Assembly (NCBI GenBank): GCA_021108075.1
Contig: JAIORP010000047.1
Location: 1 to 47,673 of the forward strand
DNA: 47,673 nt
Direction of reading: 5' to 3'
Source of the DNA: Candidatus Omnitrophota bacterium
Lineage (GTDB): Bacteria; Omnitrophota; Gorgyraeia; Zapsychrales; Zapsychraceae
Both the position numbers and the translations under genes were made by a program. The stretch's first letter is position 1. The number at the start of each line of letters is the position of its first letter. The notes beneath the pieces are model-generated. The model had not been told where the DNA came from. It was given only the letters and a program-made list of their open reading frames with translations, and did no database searches. Below, piece after piece: positions 1-8,643 of this stretch.

Positions 1-60
1 AGCGTTTAACTAATGAACTGTCCTAAAATATTTCAACTAAAAACTGGACAATTCCTAAAT

Positions 61-3000
61 ATGAGCAACCAGACCACCGAAAAAGCCTTTGAGTCGTATT
101 TGGAAGAAACATTGATTGAAAAATCCGGGTGGCAGAAGGGTGCGAATCAGGATTGGGATAAGCGGATTGCATTATTCCCTGCGGAAATTATTTCTTTCAT
201 CAAAGATACTCAAGAGTTTTTGTGGGAAGATATGCGGAGGATTCATGGTGATGATTTGCAAAGTAAAATTATTACGACGCTTTGTAAGGAGTTGGATATT
301 AAAGGCACGTTGCATGTGCTTAGATATGGATTTAAATTTTATGGCAAGACGTTTTTAATGGCATATTTTAGGCCTTCTCATGGGCTGAATCCTGATGTGA
401 TGAGCCTTTACCAAAAAAATCGATTGACTGTAACCCGCCAGGTGCCGTGCCATCCTGAAACATCCGAAACAATTGATATGGTTTTTAGCATTAATGGATT
501 GCCGATAGCAACGTGTGAGCTTAAAAATCCAGGTACAGGCCAGACATGGCATGACGCGGTTAAACAGTATCGATATACACGAAAACCTAACGCGCCTCTT
601 TTTGTTTTTAAACGCAGAGCACTTGTTCATTTTGCCGCTGATGTTGATGAGGTTTATATGGCAACTCAATTAAAAGGAGAAAAAACGTTTTTCCTCCCCT
701 TTAACAGAGGCAGCCATCCGGGTGAAGTGAAGTGCGGCGCGGGGAATCCTTCTCATTTGTCAGGGTATCGGACAGGCTATTTCTGGGAAGAAGTATTACA
801 GAGAGATTCTTTTTTAGAAATTGTCGGATCTTTTATGTTTATTGAACGAAAAGAGGAGAAAATAACAGATGTTCAGGGAAAGTCTCGGAGAGTGACAAAG
901 GAAACAATGATTTTCCCGAGGTACCATCAGTTAGATGCTGTTAAAAAGTTAGTCGTCTCTGCTAAGGAGGAAGGTGTTGGCCCTAATTATCTAATTCAAC
1001 ACTCGGCAGGGAGCGGAAAGACTAACAGTATTTCATGGCTATCTCATCGCTTAGCCAGTTTACATTCACAAACGGATGAAAAGATATTTGATTGTGTTGT
1101 TGTAATTACCGATAGGAAGGTTTTGGATCGCCAGTTGCGGGACGCAATATATCAAATTGAGCACGCGCAAGGGGTTGTTCAGGCTATTGATGAGAATTCA
1201 AGGCAGTTGTCGGAAAGTTTAGTCGATGGGACAAAGATTGTCATTACAACATTGCAGAAATTCCCTTTTGTGATGAAAAGTCTTTTGAATATCGCGGGGC
1301 TTTCTGAAAAAATGAGCCAAAGTGAAGAAGAAGTGGGTCAAATCCGTGTGCAGGTTTCTAAATGGAGAACAAAGATTGCTGGTAGAAAATACGCAGTCAT
1401 TGTTGATGAGGCTCATTCAAGCCAGACGGGCGAGACTTCTCGTGAATTAAAAGCTATCTTAGGTAGGGGCACATTTCAAGGTGCCCCTGCAGATTATGAA
1501 GAAGATCGTGATTTTGAAGATCAATTAAACGATGTTATGCAATCGCGTGGGCGTCAGCCGAATTTAAGTTTTTTCGCGTTCACTGCAACGCCTAAGGGAA
1601 AAACAATAGAGCTTTTTGGGCATAAAGGTAAATCAGGAAAGCCCGAGGCTTTTCACATATATTCCATGCGGCAAGCGATTGAAGAGGATTTTATATTAGA
1701 TGTTTTAAAGAATTATACGACGTACAAGACGTATTACAAATTAATCAAAACTGTTGAGGACGATCCGAGATATCTTAAGAAGAAAACAGCAAAGAAGCTC
1801 TCAAAATTTCTCCATATCCATCCGGTTAACATTCAGCAGAAAACTGAAGTTATTGTCGAACATTTCAGGCGAAGTATCTGCCGTTTAATTGGCGGCCAGG
1901 CAAAAGCAATGGTTGTCGCGGGTTCTCGTTTGCAGGCGGTCAAATATATGCGGGCATTTCAAAAATACATCAAAGAACATGGATATGATGATATCAGGCC
2001 ATTGGTCGCGTTTAGCGGTACGGTTAAAGACCCTTATACAAAAGAAGAATTTACAGAGCCTGGGATGAATGTGGATAGCGTGACCGGTAAAAATATCAGC
2101 GAAGCTCAATTGACGGATAAGTTTGATACGCCGGATTATCAAATTCTATTAGTCGCGAATAAATATCAGACAGGATTCGATCAGCCCAAACTTTGCGCGA
2201 TGTATGTTGATAAAAAATTTTCAGGTGTTCAGGCGGTGCAGGCATTGTCCCGATTAAACAGAATGTATCCGGGGAAAAAAGAACCATTTGTACTGGATTT
2301 TGTTAATGATCCTGAAATTATTTTTGAGGCGTTTAAGCCTTATTATGATAAGACTGAGCTGGCAGGGGAAACAGATCCGCAAAGTATGGAGAATTTGAAG
2401 TTTGAGTTGGATAAATTCCAAATTTATCACTGGGAAGAAATTGAAGCGTTCGCGAATATTTTTTACAAGCCGATTTCAAAACAAACCTTTAGCGATCATG
2501 CCCGCATGGAAAAACATCTTCAGCCCGCGGTTGACAGGTTCAAAGCTATTGAGGATGAAGAACAACAGGTATTGTTCAGGGATAAATTGACCGCGTATGT
2601 ACGGCTGTACGCGTTTATGAGCCAGATTATTCCCTATTCCGACAAAGATTTAGAGATGTTGTATAGTTACGGGCGTTTTTTGGCGCGCCATTTGCCAGGA
2701 GATAAAACAACCACAGTCATTCATCCTGAGGATGATGTCGCGTTGTCCTATTACCGTATTGAGCGATGTTTTTCAGGGGGGATTGATCTAAACGCGGGAG
2801 ATAAAATTGATGTAAAAAGCCCAACTGATGTAGGGACAAAAAAAGAGAAAGATAAAGAGGTGCCGCTTTCAAGTATTATTGAAGTCTTGAATCAAAGGTT
2901 TCATACTGATTTTAAAGAGGAAGACCGGTTATTTTTTGAGCAGATCAAGGAAAAAGCATGCAATGATGAGCGGGTTATTGAAACAGCAAAAGCGAATCCT

Positions 3001-3171
3001 TTAGATAAATTTGAACTTGGAATAAAAAAGATGATTGAAGAGTTTATGATGCAGCGTATGTCAGATAACGATAAGATTGTAACACGATACATGGATGACA
3101 AGGATTTCCAGGCAGCAGTTTTTCCGTTGTTGGCTAAGGAAATCTTTATGGCGGTGCAGAAAGAGGTATGA
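61..3171 (+). CDS. hsdR: Type I restriction enzyme R subunit (HsdR), ATP-dependent translocase/nuclease
   Basis: Motor and cleavage subunit of a type I restriction-modification complex. About 1036 residues from ATG 61, normal for the family. An N-terminal PD-(D/E)xK nuclease shows a D in IDMVFSINGLP followed by CELKNP (E153, K155) and then a QYRYTR segment. The SF2 helicase motor follows: Walker A GSGKT near residues 317-321, DEAH near 449-452, TATP near 508-511, and the motif V/VI stretch TGFDQPKL...QALSRLNR. The frame is open back to an ATG at 13, but residues from MSNQTTEKAF match the usual family start. Neither ATG has a good Shine-Dalgarno, so the start is uncertain. Partner genes hsdM and hsdS are not downstream; they would have to lie before the window. 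Confidence 0.93.
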   Translation: MSNQTTEKAFESYLEETLIEKSGWQKGANQDWDKRIALFPAEIISFIKDTQEFLWEDMRRIHGDDLQSKIITTLCKELDIKGTLHVLRYGFKFYGKTFLMAYFRPSHGLNPDVMSLYQKNRLTVTRQVPCHPETSETIDMVFSINGLPIATCELKNPGTGQTWHDAVKQYRYTRKPNAPLFVFKRRALVHFAADVDEVYMATQLKGEKTFFLPFNRGSHPGEVKCGAGNPSHLSGYRTGYFWEEVLQRDSFLEIVGSFMFIERKEEKITDVQGKSRRVTKETMIFPRYHQLDAVKKLVVSAKEEGVGPNYLIQHSAGSGKTNSISWLSHRLASLHSQTDEKIFDCVVVITDRKVLDRQLRDAIYQIEHAQGVVQAIDENSRQLSESLVDGTKIVITTLQKFPFVMKSLLNIAGLSEKMSQSEEEVGQIRVQVSKWRTKIAGRKYAVIVDEAHSSQTGETSRELKAILGRGTFQGAPADYEEDRDFEDQLNDVMQSRGRQPNLSFFAFTATPKGKTIELFGHKGKSGKPEAFHIYSMRQAIEEDFILDVLKNYTTYKTYYKLIKTVEDDPRYLKKKTAKKLSKFLHIHPVNIQQKTEVIVEHFRRSICRLIGGQAKAMVVAGSRLQAVKYMRAFQKYIKEHGYDDIRPLVAFSGTVKDPYTKEEFTEPGMNVDSVTGKNISEAQLTDKFDTPDYQILLVANKYQTGFDQPKLCAMYVDKKFSGVQAVQALSRLNRMYPGKKEPFVLDFVNDPEIIFEAFKPYYDKTELAGETDPQSMENLKFELDKFQIYHWEEIEAFANIFYKPISKQTFSDHARMEKHLQPAVDRFKAIEDEEQQVLFRDKLTAYVRLYAFMSQIIPYSDKDLEMLYSYGRFLARHLPGDKTTTVIHPEDDVALSYYRIERCFSGGIDLNAGDKIDVKSPTDVGTKKEKDKEVPLSSIIEVLNQRFHTDFKEEDRLFFEQIKEKACNDERVIETAKANPLDKFELGIKKMIEEFMMQRMSDNDKIVTRYMDDKDFQAAVFPLLAKEIFMAVQKEV

Positions 3172-3183
3172 CATGATCATTAA

Positions 3184-3333
3184 CAGGCGGGGGGCGGGGG
3201 AATAGATGAATTTGGCTGCCCCTCGCGTGCGGCCCTCTACCGTGCGGAGGGGATATTTTCCGGGTTAAAGCGGCAAGGGGATGAATTTGTTTATGTTATT
3301 GGGCTGGAAGGAGAACGAGTCGTCATGGCTTGA
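3184..3333 (+). other. Short open stretch without a start codon, possible gene remnant
   Basis: The roughly 440 nt between hsdR and the next gene are mostly non-coding. One frame is open for 49 codons and reads like real protein (segments GIFSGLKRQGDEF and GLEGERVVMA) but has no ATG, GTG or TTG start, and begins in a G-rich stretch unlike its surroundings. I do not recognise the family. It may be the tail of a decayed gene or chance. No function is assigned. Confidence 0.25.
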
Positions 3334-3501
3334 GAAACCCGCCTGCTGTCGTGGTGAAATTTATACGGGCATTTAGCTGATTTTCGGCTATTTGCCCTGA
3401 TTATAACGGTCATCTTTGAACAGCAGAAAATGTGGATGGGCGCGGAATAATCGGATATAATTGATATATCTTTTATTCATTTATTTGATCAGAAAAAACG
3501 G

Positions 3502-3529
3502 TTGTTTGAGAGAAAGTTTGTGTTATAAT
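3502..3529 (+). promoter_or_regulatory. Putative sigma70-type promoter for the PilZ gene
   Basis: TATAAT at 3524-3529 preceded by TGT (extended -10) and, 16 nt upstream, TTGTTT at 3502-3507. This would give a 5' untranslated region of about 80 nt before the PilZ start at 3617. Confidence 0.5.
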
Positions 3530-3616
3530 GGGCCATCGTTCAACAGAGGACGGGGCAGGTTATCCTTTACGAACGAAAATCATAGCAGGGGAGAACCTTA
3601 CAGGGAAAGTGCTGTT

Positions 3617-3919
3617 ATGAAAAATGAACGAAGGCAATTTAGACGATTTAAGCATCAGGATGCCGTACGGATTCAACGGAAGGATCCAATAAATTATCAC
3701 GGCGCGCTGTCTCATGATATCAGCCGAAAAGGGTTGAAAGTCGATGTGCCCTACTTCATTCCATTGGGTGCGGAGTTATTTTTGGCGATATCCATGGAGC
3801 AACAGCCTTTGATCGAATGCCGTGGACAGGTTGTTTGGGTTGAAAAAAGGCGGTATTCTGACCATTATATGGTTGGAATTGAACTGAATGAGAGATGTGA
3901 TCTCATTGATATACAATAA
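3617..3919 (+). CDS. PilZ-domain protein, probable c-di-GMP effector
   Basis: A 100-residue stand-alone PilZ domain. The c-di-GMP-binding RxxxR motif is in RRQFRRF near the N-terminus and the second motif is DISRKG (D/NxSxxG). The frame is open upstream to 3461, but ATG 3617 is preferred because it follows an AGGGAAAG Shine-Dalgarno and places the PilZ arginines at the usual distance from the start. It lies just upstream of a zinc-ribbon gene and a second PilZ gene, suggesting a small signalling operon. The target is unknown; PilZ proteins in general link c-di-GMP to motility, surface or secretion functions. Confidence 0.85.
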   Translation: MKNERRQFRRFKHQDAVRIQRKDPINYHGALSHDISRKGLKVDVPYFIPLGAELFLAISMEQQPLIECRGQVVWVEKRRYSDHYMVGIELNERCDLIDIQ

Positions 3920-3966
3920 GTTGTTAATTATTTGAAGTGGTTGATTTGAAAGGAGTTTTTGGTCTT

Positions 3967-4137
3967 ATGGGTAAGAAAGATGAAAATGAAATAGCACAAA
4001 ATTGTGCGGGCTGTAAAAAAGCATTAAATCCGGCTACAAGATACTATCGTAATAATGCGTATTTTTGCAATTTGAATTGTTATAAGAAGAAGATTAAAGC
4101 AGACGCTGCGAAAGCAGCAGAAGCCGCGGCAGCATAA
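3967..4137 (+). CDS. Small zinc-ribbon protein of unknown function
   Basis: 56 residues. A treble-clef or zinc-ribbon pattern is visible as CAGC and then CNLNC, followed by a lysine- and alanine-rich tail ending in AAEAAAA. ATG 3967 has AAAGGAG 11 nt upstream; a GTG at 3937 is in frame but lacks a site. It sits between two PilZ genes with short gaps, so co-transcription is likely. I recognise no named family and assign no function beyond probable metal binding through four cysteines. Confidence 0.7.
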   Translation: MGKKDENEIAQNCAGCKKALNPATRYYRNNAYFCNLNCYKKKIKADAAKAAEAAAA

Positions 4138-4157
4138 AAAGTGATAAAGGAGTCATC

Positions 4158-4526
4158 GTGATATATAATAAATCGATGGAAGAAAGACGACAGCATCAGC
4201 GATTTAATAACCATGTTCCAGTTAAGATTTGTCATGAAGATGGAGATATTGTAACGGAGACAGCGAATATCAGCCGGGCAGGGGCTTATTGCCGGGTGAG
4301 CCGATATTTTATGCCGATGATGAAATTGAAAATCCACCTCTTACTGCCTTTACGGAAAAATGGTAAAGACGCTTCTCGAAAGATCACCATCGGAGGCGTG
4401 GTAATCCGTACGGAACCTATTTGGGGAGAAGATTTTTATAATATAGCTATTTTTTTTAATGATGTGTCACAAAGAGATTCAAAGGTCATCTCGGATTATA
4501 TGGACCTATATGCCGAACAAGTTTAG
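4158..4526 (+). CDS. PilZ-domain protein
   Basis: 122 residues with a PilZ signature: RRQHQRF supplies RxxxR and NISRAGAYC supplies the N/DxSxxG motif. The GTG start at 4158 is chosen because AAAGGAG lies 6 nt before it; an ATG at 4176 (MEERRQHQRF) is a plausible alternative. It differs from the upstream PilZ protein in its longer C-terminal half (GVVIRTEPIWGEDFYNIAIFF). The role is inferred to be c-di-GMP binding; the partner is unknown. Confidence 0.82.
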   Translation: MIYNKSMEERRQHQRFNNHVPVKICHEDGDIVTETANISRAGAYCRVSRYFMPMMKLKIHLLLPLRKNGKDASRKITIGGVVIRTEPIWGEDFYNIAIFFNDVSQRDSKVISDYMDLYAEQV

Positions 4527-4546
4527 TTTTAATCTGCCATAAGCTT

Positions 4547-5227
4547 ATGTCTTCAAAATATCTGGGCATGCGACAACCAATCCCCGTTCTGTATGAAGAT
4601 GATACCTGTGTGGTGTTTGATAAGCCCGCTCAATTAATTGTTATACCGAGTCCCCGTCGTGAAGACCGAACACTTACCTCGATCGTCAATGCCCAATTTC
4701 AGTCGCGATTGTCTCAAATTAAGCTGCACCCCTGTCACCGTCTTGATCGAGATACTTCAGGTGTTATTCTGTATGCCAAAGGAAAAAAGAACCAACAGCT
4801 CTATATGAATTTATTTAAACAGCGATTGTTTATAAAAAAATATATTGCTTTTGTTCACGGTCAGGTTAACGCGCGGACAGGTGAAATAAAGAATCCGATT
4901 CAATCGAACGCGAAGCCTTCTCGAAGGCCGGGGCAATCGGCGCTGACAAAATATAAAGTGCTTCATCTGTATGATCAGTTCAGCATTGTTGAGGCGCAGC
5001 CTGTGACTGGACGGACGAATCAAATCCGGATTCATTTTAAACAGAAAGGTCATCCGCTGGTCGGAGATAATAAATTTTCCTACAGGAGGGATTATCAGTT
5101 GAAGTTTAAACGGACAGCATTGCACGCGTTTTTGTTGGAGTGGTGTCATCCTCAAACGGGTCAGAAGCTGTCCGTTCGCGCGGACTGGCCGAAGGATATG
5201 ACGTCTTTTGTCCTTCAAAATACATAG
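4547..5227 (+). CDS. RluA-family RNA pseudouridine synthase
   Basis: Isomerises uridines in rRNA or tRNA to pseudouridine. 226 residues, the size of a catalytic domain without an S4 domain. The catalytic aspartate motif HRLDRDTSGVILYAK is clear, as are PVTGRTNQIRIHF and HPLVGDNKF, typical of RluA/RluC/RluD. No Shine-Dalgarno is obvious before ATG 4547; an ATG at 4568 is possible. The exact target base cannot be inferred from sequence. It is followed by an intergenic palindrome rather than a tightly linked gene. Confidence 0.9.
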   Translation: MSSKYLGMRQPIPVLYEDDTCVVFDKPAQLIVIPSPRREDRTLTSIVNAQFQSRLSQIKLHPCHRLDRDTSGVILYAKGKKNQQLYMNLFKQRLFIKKYIAFVHGQVNARTGEIKNPIQSNAKPSRRPGQSALTKYKVLHLYDQFSIVEAQPVTGRTNQIRIHFKQKGHPLVGDNKFSYRRDYQLKFKRTALHAFLLEWCHPQTGQKLSVRADWPKDMTSFVLQNT

Positions 5228-5346
5228 TGTCGCGTTTGTTTTCCAATGAATAGATATTTTTGTTTCTGGTCTTTTTTAGAATTTCAGATAGAATAAAAAA
5301 AACGATTTCTATCGTGAAGAATAAATGTGTCAATAATTAAGATGTT

Positions 5347-5406
5347 ATACCAAATCCAATGAATTCCTCTGAGCTCTGCCGCGAGGAGATTCACTGGATT
5401 TGGTAT
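5347..5406. repeat. 60-bp palindromic MITE-like repeat
   Basis: Terminal inverted arms of 17 nt: left begins ATACCAAATCCA at 5347, right ends TGGATTTGGTAT at 5406. An inner CCTC/GAGG pair flanks TGAGCTCTGCCGC. The ends resemble the 86-bp repeats at 6416 and 25683, and the core resembles sequences at 6331-6362 and 6497-6532. No coding capacity. It lies between the pseudouridine synthase and MazG-like genes. Confidence 0.7.
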
Positions 5407-5456
5407 TATCTGACAATATTGATTATAAAAAATGATAAAAAGGAGAGGAGTTCCTT

Positions 5457-5777
5457 GTGAGTGAAAGCACTGTCCAAATAAAAGGTGAGAGCCTGAACGC
5501 GTTAGCGGCAACATGTCATCGGATCGCGCGGGAGAAGGGGTTTTGGGATGAAGAACGGAATGTTGGTGAGGCCTTGATGTTAATTGTCACGGAATTGGCC
5601 GAGGCGATGGAAGCTTACCGGGTCAAAGATGATGCGAACTTCCGCGAAGAAATAGCCGATACATTTATTCGCCTGCTTGATTTATGCGGAGGTTTTGGCA
5701 TTGACATAGAAGAGGAGATTCACAAAAAGTCATTGCGGAATAAAGAACGTCCGTATAAACATGGGAAAATTTGTTAA
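5457..5777 (+). CDS. MazG-like nucleotide pyrophosphohydrolase
   Basis: 106 residues forming a single all-alpha NTP-pyrophosphatase domain. The metal-binding ExxE...ExxD pattern is visible in TELAEAMEAYRV and EEIADTFIRLLD. Such proteins hydrolyse (d)NTPs to monophosphates and often clean up aberrant nucleotides. The start is GTG 5457 with AAAGGAGAGGAG upstream. Substrate specificity cannot be read from the sequence. The short length is normal for the single-domain branch, not for two-domain MazG. Confidence 0.8.
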   Translation: MSESTVQIKGESLNALAATCHRIAREKGFWDEERNVGEALMLIVTELAEAMEAYRVKDDANFREEIADTFIRLLDLCGGFGIDIEEEIHKKSLRNKERPYKHGKIC

Positions 5778-5861
5778 GATGAATTTGGTATCAGGTGTCA
5801 GTTCTTGAGGGGTAAGCTGAATTTTTGCTACGACCAACAATATTTTTAACAGGAGAGGCCT

Positions 5862-6317
5862 ATGAAAAGGTTAAGTGTCTTCATCGCTGTCTTGTTTTTT
5901 AGCGGATGCGCGAGTATTACTGTTCCCAATTACATCCAGGATGATCATCCATATAAGAAGAAATTTTATGGCTCATATGATGACATCCTGAACGCGACGA
6001 CACAGATGCTGATGGATTTCGGTTGGGAAATATCCAATTCAAATGACCCGAACGTGTATGAACGTGTGGCCGTTTCGAATGGAAAAGAGGATGAATGCGT
6101 ATTGCTGTTTACGGAAATACGGCAAAGTTCATGGTTCATCGGCTCACGATATAACCGTGTTAACATTTATATCCGATCGGGTGCAAGCAATACGGCTGAC
6201 GTAGAAATTCGTTACATGACAATCACGTCGATATTCTTTAAACAATTTAAATCCTTTAAGAATAACGCCATGGCTGAACGGATGTTTACCCGCATACATG
6301 ATTTATTGATCCAGTAA
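5862..6317 (+). CDS. Putative lipoprotein of unknown function
   Basis: 151 residues. The N-terminus MKRLSVFIAVLFFSGC is a signal peptide with a lipobox ending at Cys16, so the mature protein is probably lipid-anchored. The rest is a mixed alpha/beta domain (YDDILNATTQMLMDFGW... IYIRSG...) resembling small outer-membrane lipoproteins of unknown role. Good Shine-Dalgarno AGGAGAGG before ATG 5862. I do not recognise a named family. Confidence 0.75.
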   Translation: MKRLSVFIAVLFFSGCASITVPNYIQDDHPYKKKFYGSYDDILNATTQMLMDFGWEISNSNDPNVYERVAVSNGKEDECVLLFTEIRQSSWFIGSRYNRVNIYIRSGASNTADVEIRYMTITSIFFKQFKSFKNNAMAERMFTRIHDLLIQ

Positions 6318-6330
6318 GAACGTTTAATGG

Positions 6331-6415
6331 AGTGAATTCCTCTGAGCTCCGCTCCGAGGTTGCCGCCTGAGGAAGAGTTTGAGAAATCTTTGGTTTCTCA
6401 AATACAGCGTTCCTC
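6331..6415. repeat. Degenerate palindromic repeat fragments
   Basis: The segment begins GTGAATTCCTCTGAGCTC, close to the core of the 60-bp palindrome at 5347-5406, and continues with a separate 9-bp hairpin (TTTGAGAAA at 6378-6386 with TTTCTCAAA at 6394-6402). It appears to be a broken repeat copy; the related downstream part resumes at 6497-6532 after the 86-bp element, as if that element had inserted into it. Confidence 0.5.
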
Positions 6416-6501
6416 TTATACCAAATCCATTAATAAATTGTTCTATCTTAATTCTGAAAAGCAGAATTGGTTTTGGTCATTATTTAATGGAATTGGTATT
6501 A
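6416..6501. repeat. 86-bp MITE-like repeat, copy 1 of 2
   Basis: Identical by eye over 86 bp to 25683-25768. Imperfect terminal inverted repeats: it starts TTATACCAAATCCATTAA and ends TTTAATGGAATTGGTATTA. The interior contains a TTAATTCTG...CAGAATT dyad. Both copies happen to be open in one frame, giving the same peptide (KSINKLFYLN...), but there is no conserved gene around them. Confidence 0.8.
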
Positions 6502-6540
6502 GATGCCTCGTAGCTCTGTTGCGAGGAGATTCGCTGACAA

Positions 6541-6579
6541 AACAAGGACGGATTTTTTTATAAAATATTCGTCCTTGTT
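6541..6579 (+). promoter_or_regulatory. Hairpin immediately upstream of uvrB
   Basis: AACAAGGACG (6541-6550) is perfectly complementary to CGTCCTTGTT (6570-6579), with an AT-rich 19-nt loop. It ends only 5 nt before the uvrB start, where no good Shine-Dalgarno is visible. It could affect translation or be a leftover terminator from the preceding transcript, though no T-run follows. Confidence 0.4.
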
Positions 6580-6584
6580 GATAG

Positions 6585-8639
6585 ATGAGCATTATGAATA
6601 AGTTTGTATTGAAAAGTGATTTTCAACCTGTGACAGAACAATGGGACGCGGTAGAGAAATTGGTTGATGGCATGAACCGGCAGGATAAGTCTCAGATCCT
6701 CCTGGGTGTGACGGGGAGCGGAAAGACATTTACCTTAGCCAATGTTATCGAAAAAATAAATCGTCCGACATTGGTGGTCTCTCACAATAAAACGTTGGCG
6801 GCGCAGCTTTATAGTGAATTTAAGGAGTTTTTTCCTGAAAATGCTGTCGAATATTTCGTGAGTTATTACGACTATTATCAGCCTGAGGCGTATATTCCTC
6901 AGACAGATGTCTATATCGAAAAAGACGCTTCGGTGAATGACCGGCTGGACCGGTTAAGATTGTCGGCGACGACATCGTTGATGACACGCCGGGATGTTAT
7001 CATTGTCGCGAGTGTGTCCTGCATTTATAACTTGGGGTCTCCGGAGGATTACGCCCAGAATTTATTATTTATTGAAACAGGTCAGGAATTAGATCGGGAT
7101 GAAGTTTTACGCAAACTGATCGATATTCAATATGAGCGTAATGATTATGAATTTGCGCGGGGAAAGATGCGGGCCCGGGGAGACACGCTGGAGATCTATC
7201 CCGCGTATCGTCAGGACGCTCTGCGCGTACAGTTCTTCGGGGACGAGATCGAGTCCATCGCGCAGATCAACCCGGTCACAGGAGAAGCCATTGCTAAGTT
7301 GGATAAGGTCGCGATATATCCGGCAAAACATTTTATCGTTTCTCATCCCCGCCTGGAGAAAGCTTTGTTAGCGATAGAAGAAGAGTTGAAGCTCCGGCTC
7401 AAAGAATTAAACTCTCAGGGGAAACATTTAGAAGCTCAACGGCTGAATATGCGGACGCGTTATGATATGGATATGTTAAAGGAAATGGGCTATTGCAACG
7501 GTATTGAGAATTATTCGCGGACCCTTTCGGATCGTCCTCAAGGAAGCCGGCCTTTTTGTTTGATGGATTATTTCCCTGATGATTTTCTCACGATTATCGA
7601 TGAGTCCCATGTGACGCTTCCGCAGTTAAATGGTATGTACGAGGGGGATAAAGCGCGAAAGTCCACTTTGGTGAATTTTGGGTTCCGCCTCCCATCCTGT
7701 ATGGATAATCGCCCGTTGAAGTTCGCCGAGTTTAAAGATATTATTCATCAACGTATTTATGTGTCAGCCACACCGGGCCCGTACGAGCATAAGGATGGCC
7801 GTGGTCACATCGTTGAACAGATTGTTCGGCCCACAGGAATTTTAGACCCGGAGATTGTTGTACGTCCAACGGACGGGCAAATCGATGACTTGATGGGGAA
7901 AATTAAAGCTAGAGTCGCGCGCAATGAACGGACATTGGTGACAACATTAACAAAACGCATGGCCGAGGATTTGTGTTCCTACCTGGATGAGAAGGGGCTT
8001 AAAGTCAAATATTTGCATTCGGATATTAAAACGATTGATCGGGCGAAAATATTACAGGACTTGCGCCTGAAAAGATTTGATTGTTTAATTGGTGTTAATC
8101 TTTTAAGAGAGGGACTGGATTTGCCCGAAGTTTCCCTGGTCGCGATATTTGATGCCGATAAACAGGGCTTTTTACGTTCACAAACATCCTTGATTCAGAT
8201 TTCCGGTCGTGCGGCCCGGAATATTAATGGATTGGTCTTGATGTATGCGGATAGTGTCAGCCCGGCCATGAAGGCTACCATCGACGAATGTGAGCGTCGG
8301 CGGGCGATCCAGGAAAATTTTAACAGAGAACACAACATCACACCTCAATCGATTGTCAAGGCTATCCGCGAAGGAGGCATTGATAGTTTGGCGGAGGAAG
8401 AAGTCAATGATGTGGTTTTACGCGCGATTGACCTAAATGAAGAAGAGTATATGTTGTCGAATTATATCAGTCGGCTAGAACGGGAAATGGAATTGGCCGC
8501 CAGAAATTTGCAATTTGAAAAAGCGGCTGTTATTCGTGATAAAATCCGAATGTTGAAAAATGAAGATGGGACGTTTGACGCGCAAGACCGAAATAAAAGG
8601 ATTGTTTCTCAGCGATCGAGAAAGAAAAGAAGGGTTTAA
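6585..8639 (+). CDS. uvrB: UvrABC system protein B
   Basis: Damage-verification helicase of nucleotide excision repair, loaded by UvrA and the platform for UvrC. 684 residues, normal length. Walker A GVTGSGKTFTL lies near residues 41-51; the beta-hairpin region YYDYYQPEAYIPQTD inserts between DNA strands; DESHVTLPQL, VSATPGPYE and the motif V/VI run LLREGLDLPE...QISGRAARN follow. The C-terminal UVR domain (LEREMELAARNLQFEKAA) contacts UvrC. The usual GDQP near the N-terminus is replaced by VTEQW, keeping the glutamine. A second ATG at 6594 (MNKFVLKSDF) is equally plausible. coaX follows 4 nt after its stop. Confidence 0.97.
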   Translation: MSIMNKFVLKSDFQPVTEQWDAVEKLVDGMNRQDKSQILLGVTGSGKTFTLANVIEKINRPTLVVSHNKTLAAQLYSEFKEFFPENAVEYFVSYYDYYQPEAYIPQTDVYIEKDASVNDRLDRLRLSATTSLMTRRDVIIVASVSCIYNLGSPEDYAQNLLFIETGQELDRDEVLRKLIDIQYERNDYEFARGKMRARGDTLEIYPAYRQDALRVQFFGDEIESIAQINPVTGEAIAKLDKVAIYPAKHFIVSHPRLEKALLAIEEELKLRLKELNSQGKHLEAQRLNMRTRYDMDMLKEMGYCNGIENYSRTLSDRPQGSRPFCLMDYFPDDFLTIIDESHVTLPQLNGMYEGDKARKSTLVNFGFRLPSCMDNRPLKFAEFKDIIHQRIYVSATPGPYEHKDGRGHIVEQIVRPTGILDPEIVVRPTDGQIDDLMGKIKARVARNERTLVTTLTKRMAEDLCSYLDEKGLKVKYLHSDIKTIDRAKILQDLRLKRFDCLIGVNLLREGLDLPEVSLVAIFDADKQGFLRSQTSLIQISGRAARNINGLVLMYADSVSPAMKATIDECERRRAIQENFNREHNITPQSIVKAIREGGIDSLAEEEVNDVVLRAIDLNEEEYMLSNYISRLEREMELAARNLQFEKAAVIRDKIRMLKNEDGTFDAQDRNKRIVSQRSRKKRRV

Positions 8640-8643
8640 TTTG

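Noticed and set aside
6360..6563. Open frame of 67 codons sharing a 26-residue peptide with the frame at 25660
   Set aside because: The shared peptide is entirely the translation of the 86-bp repeat, in the same frame by chance of insertion. No start context, no family, different flanks.
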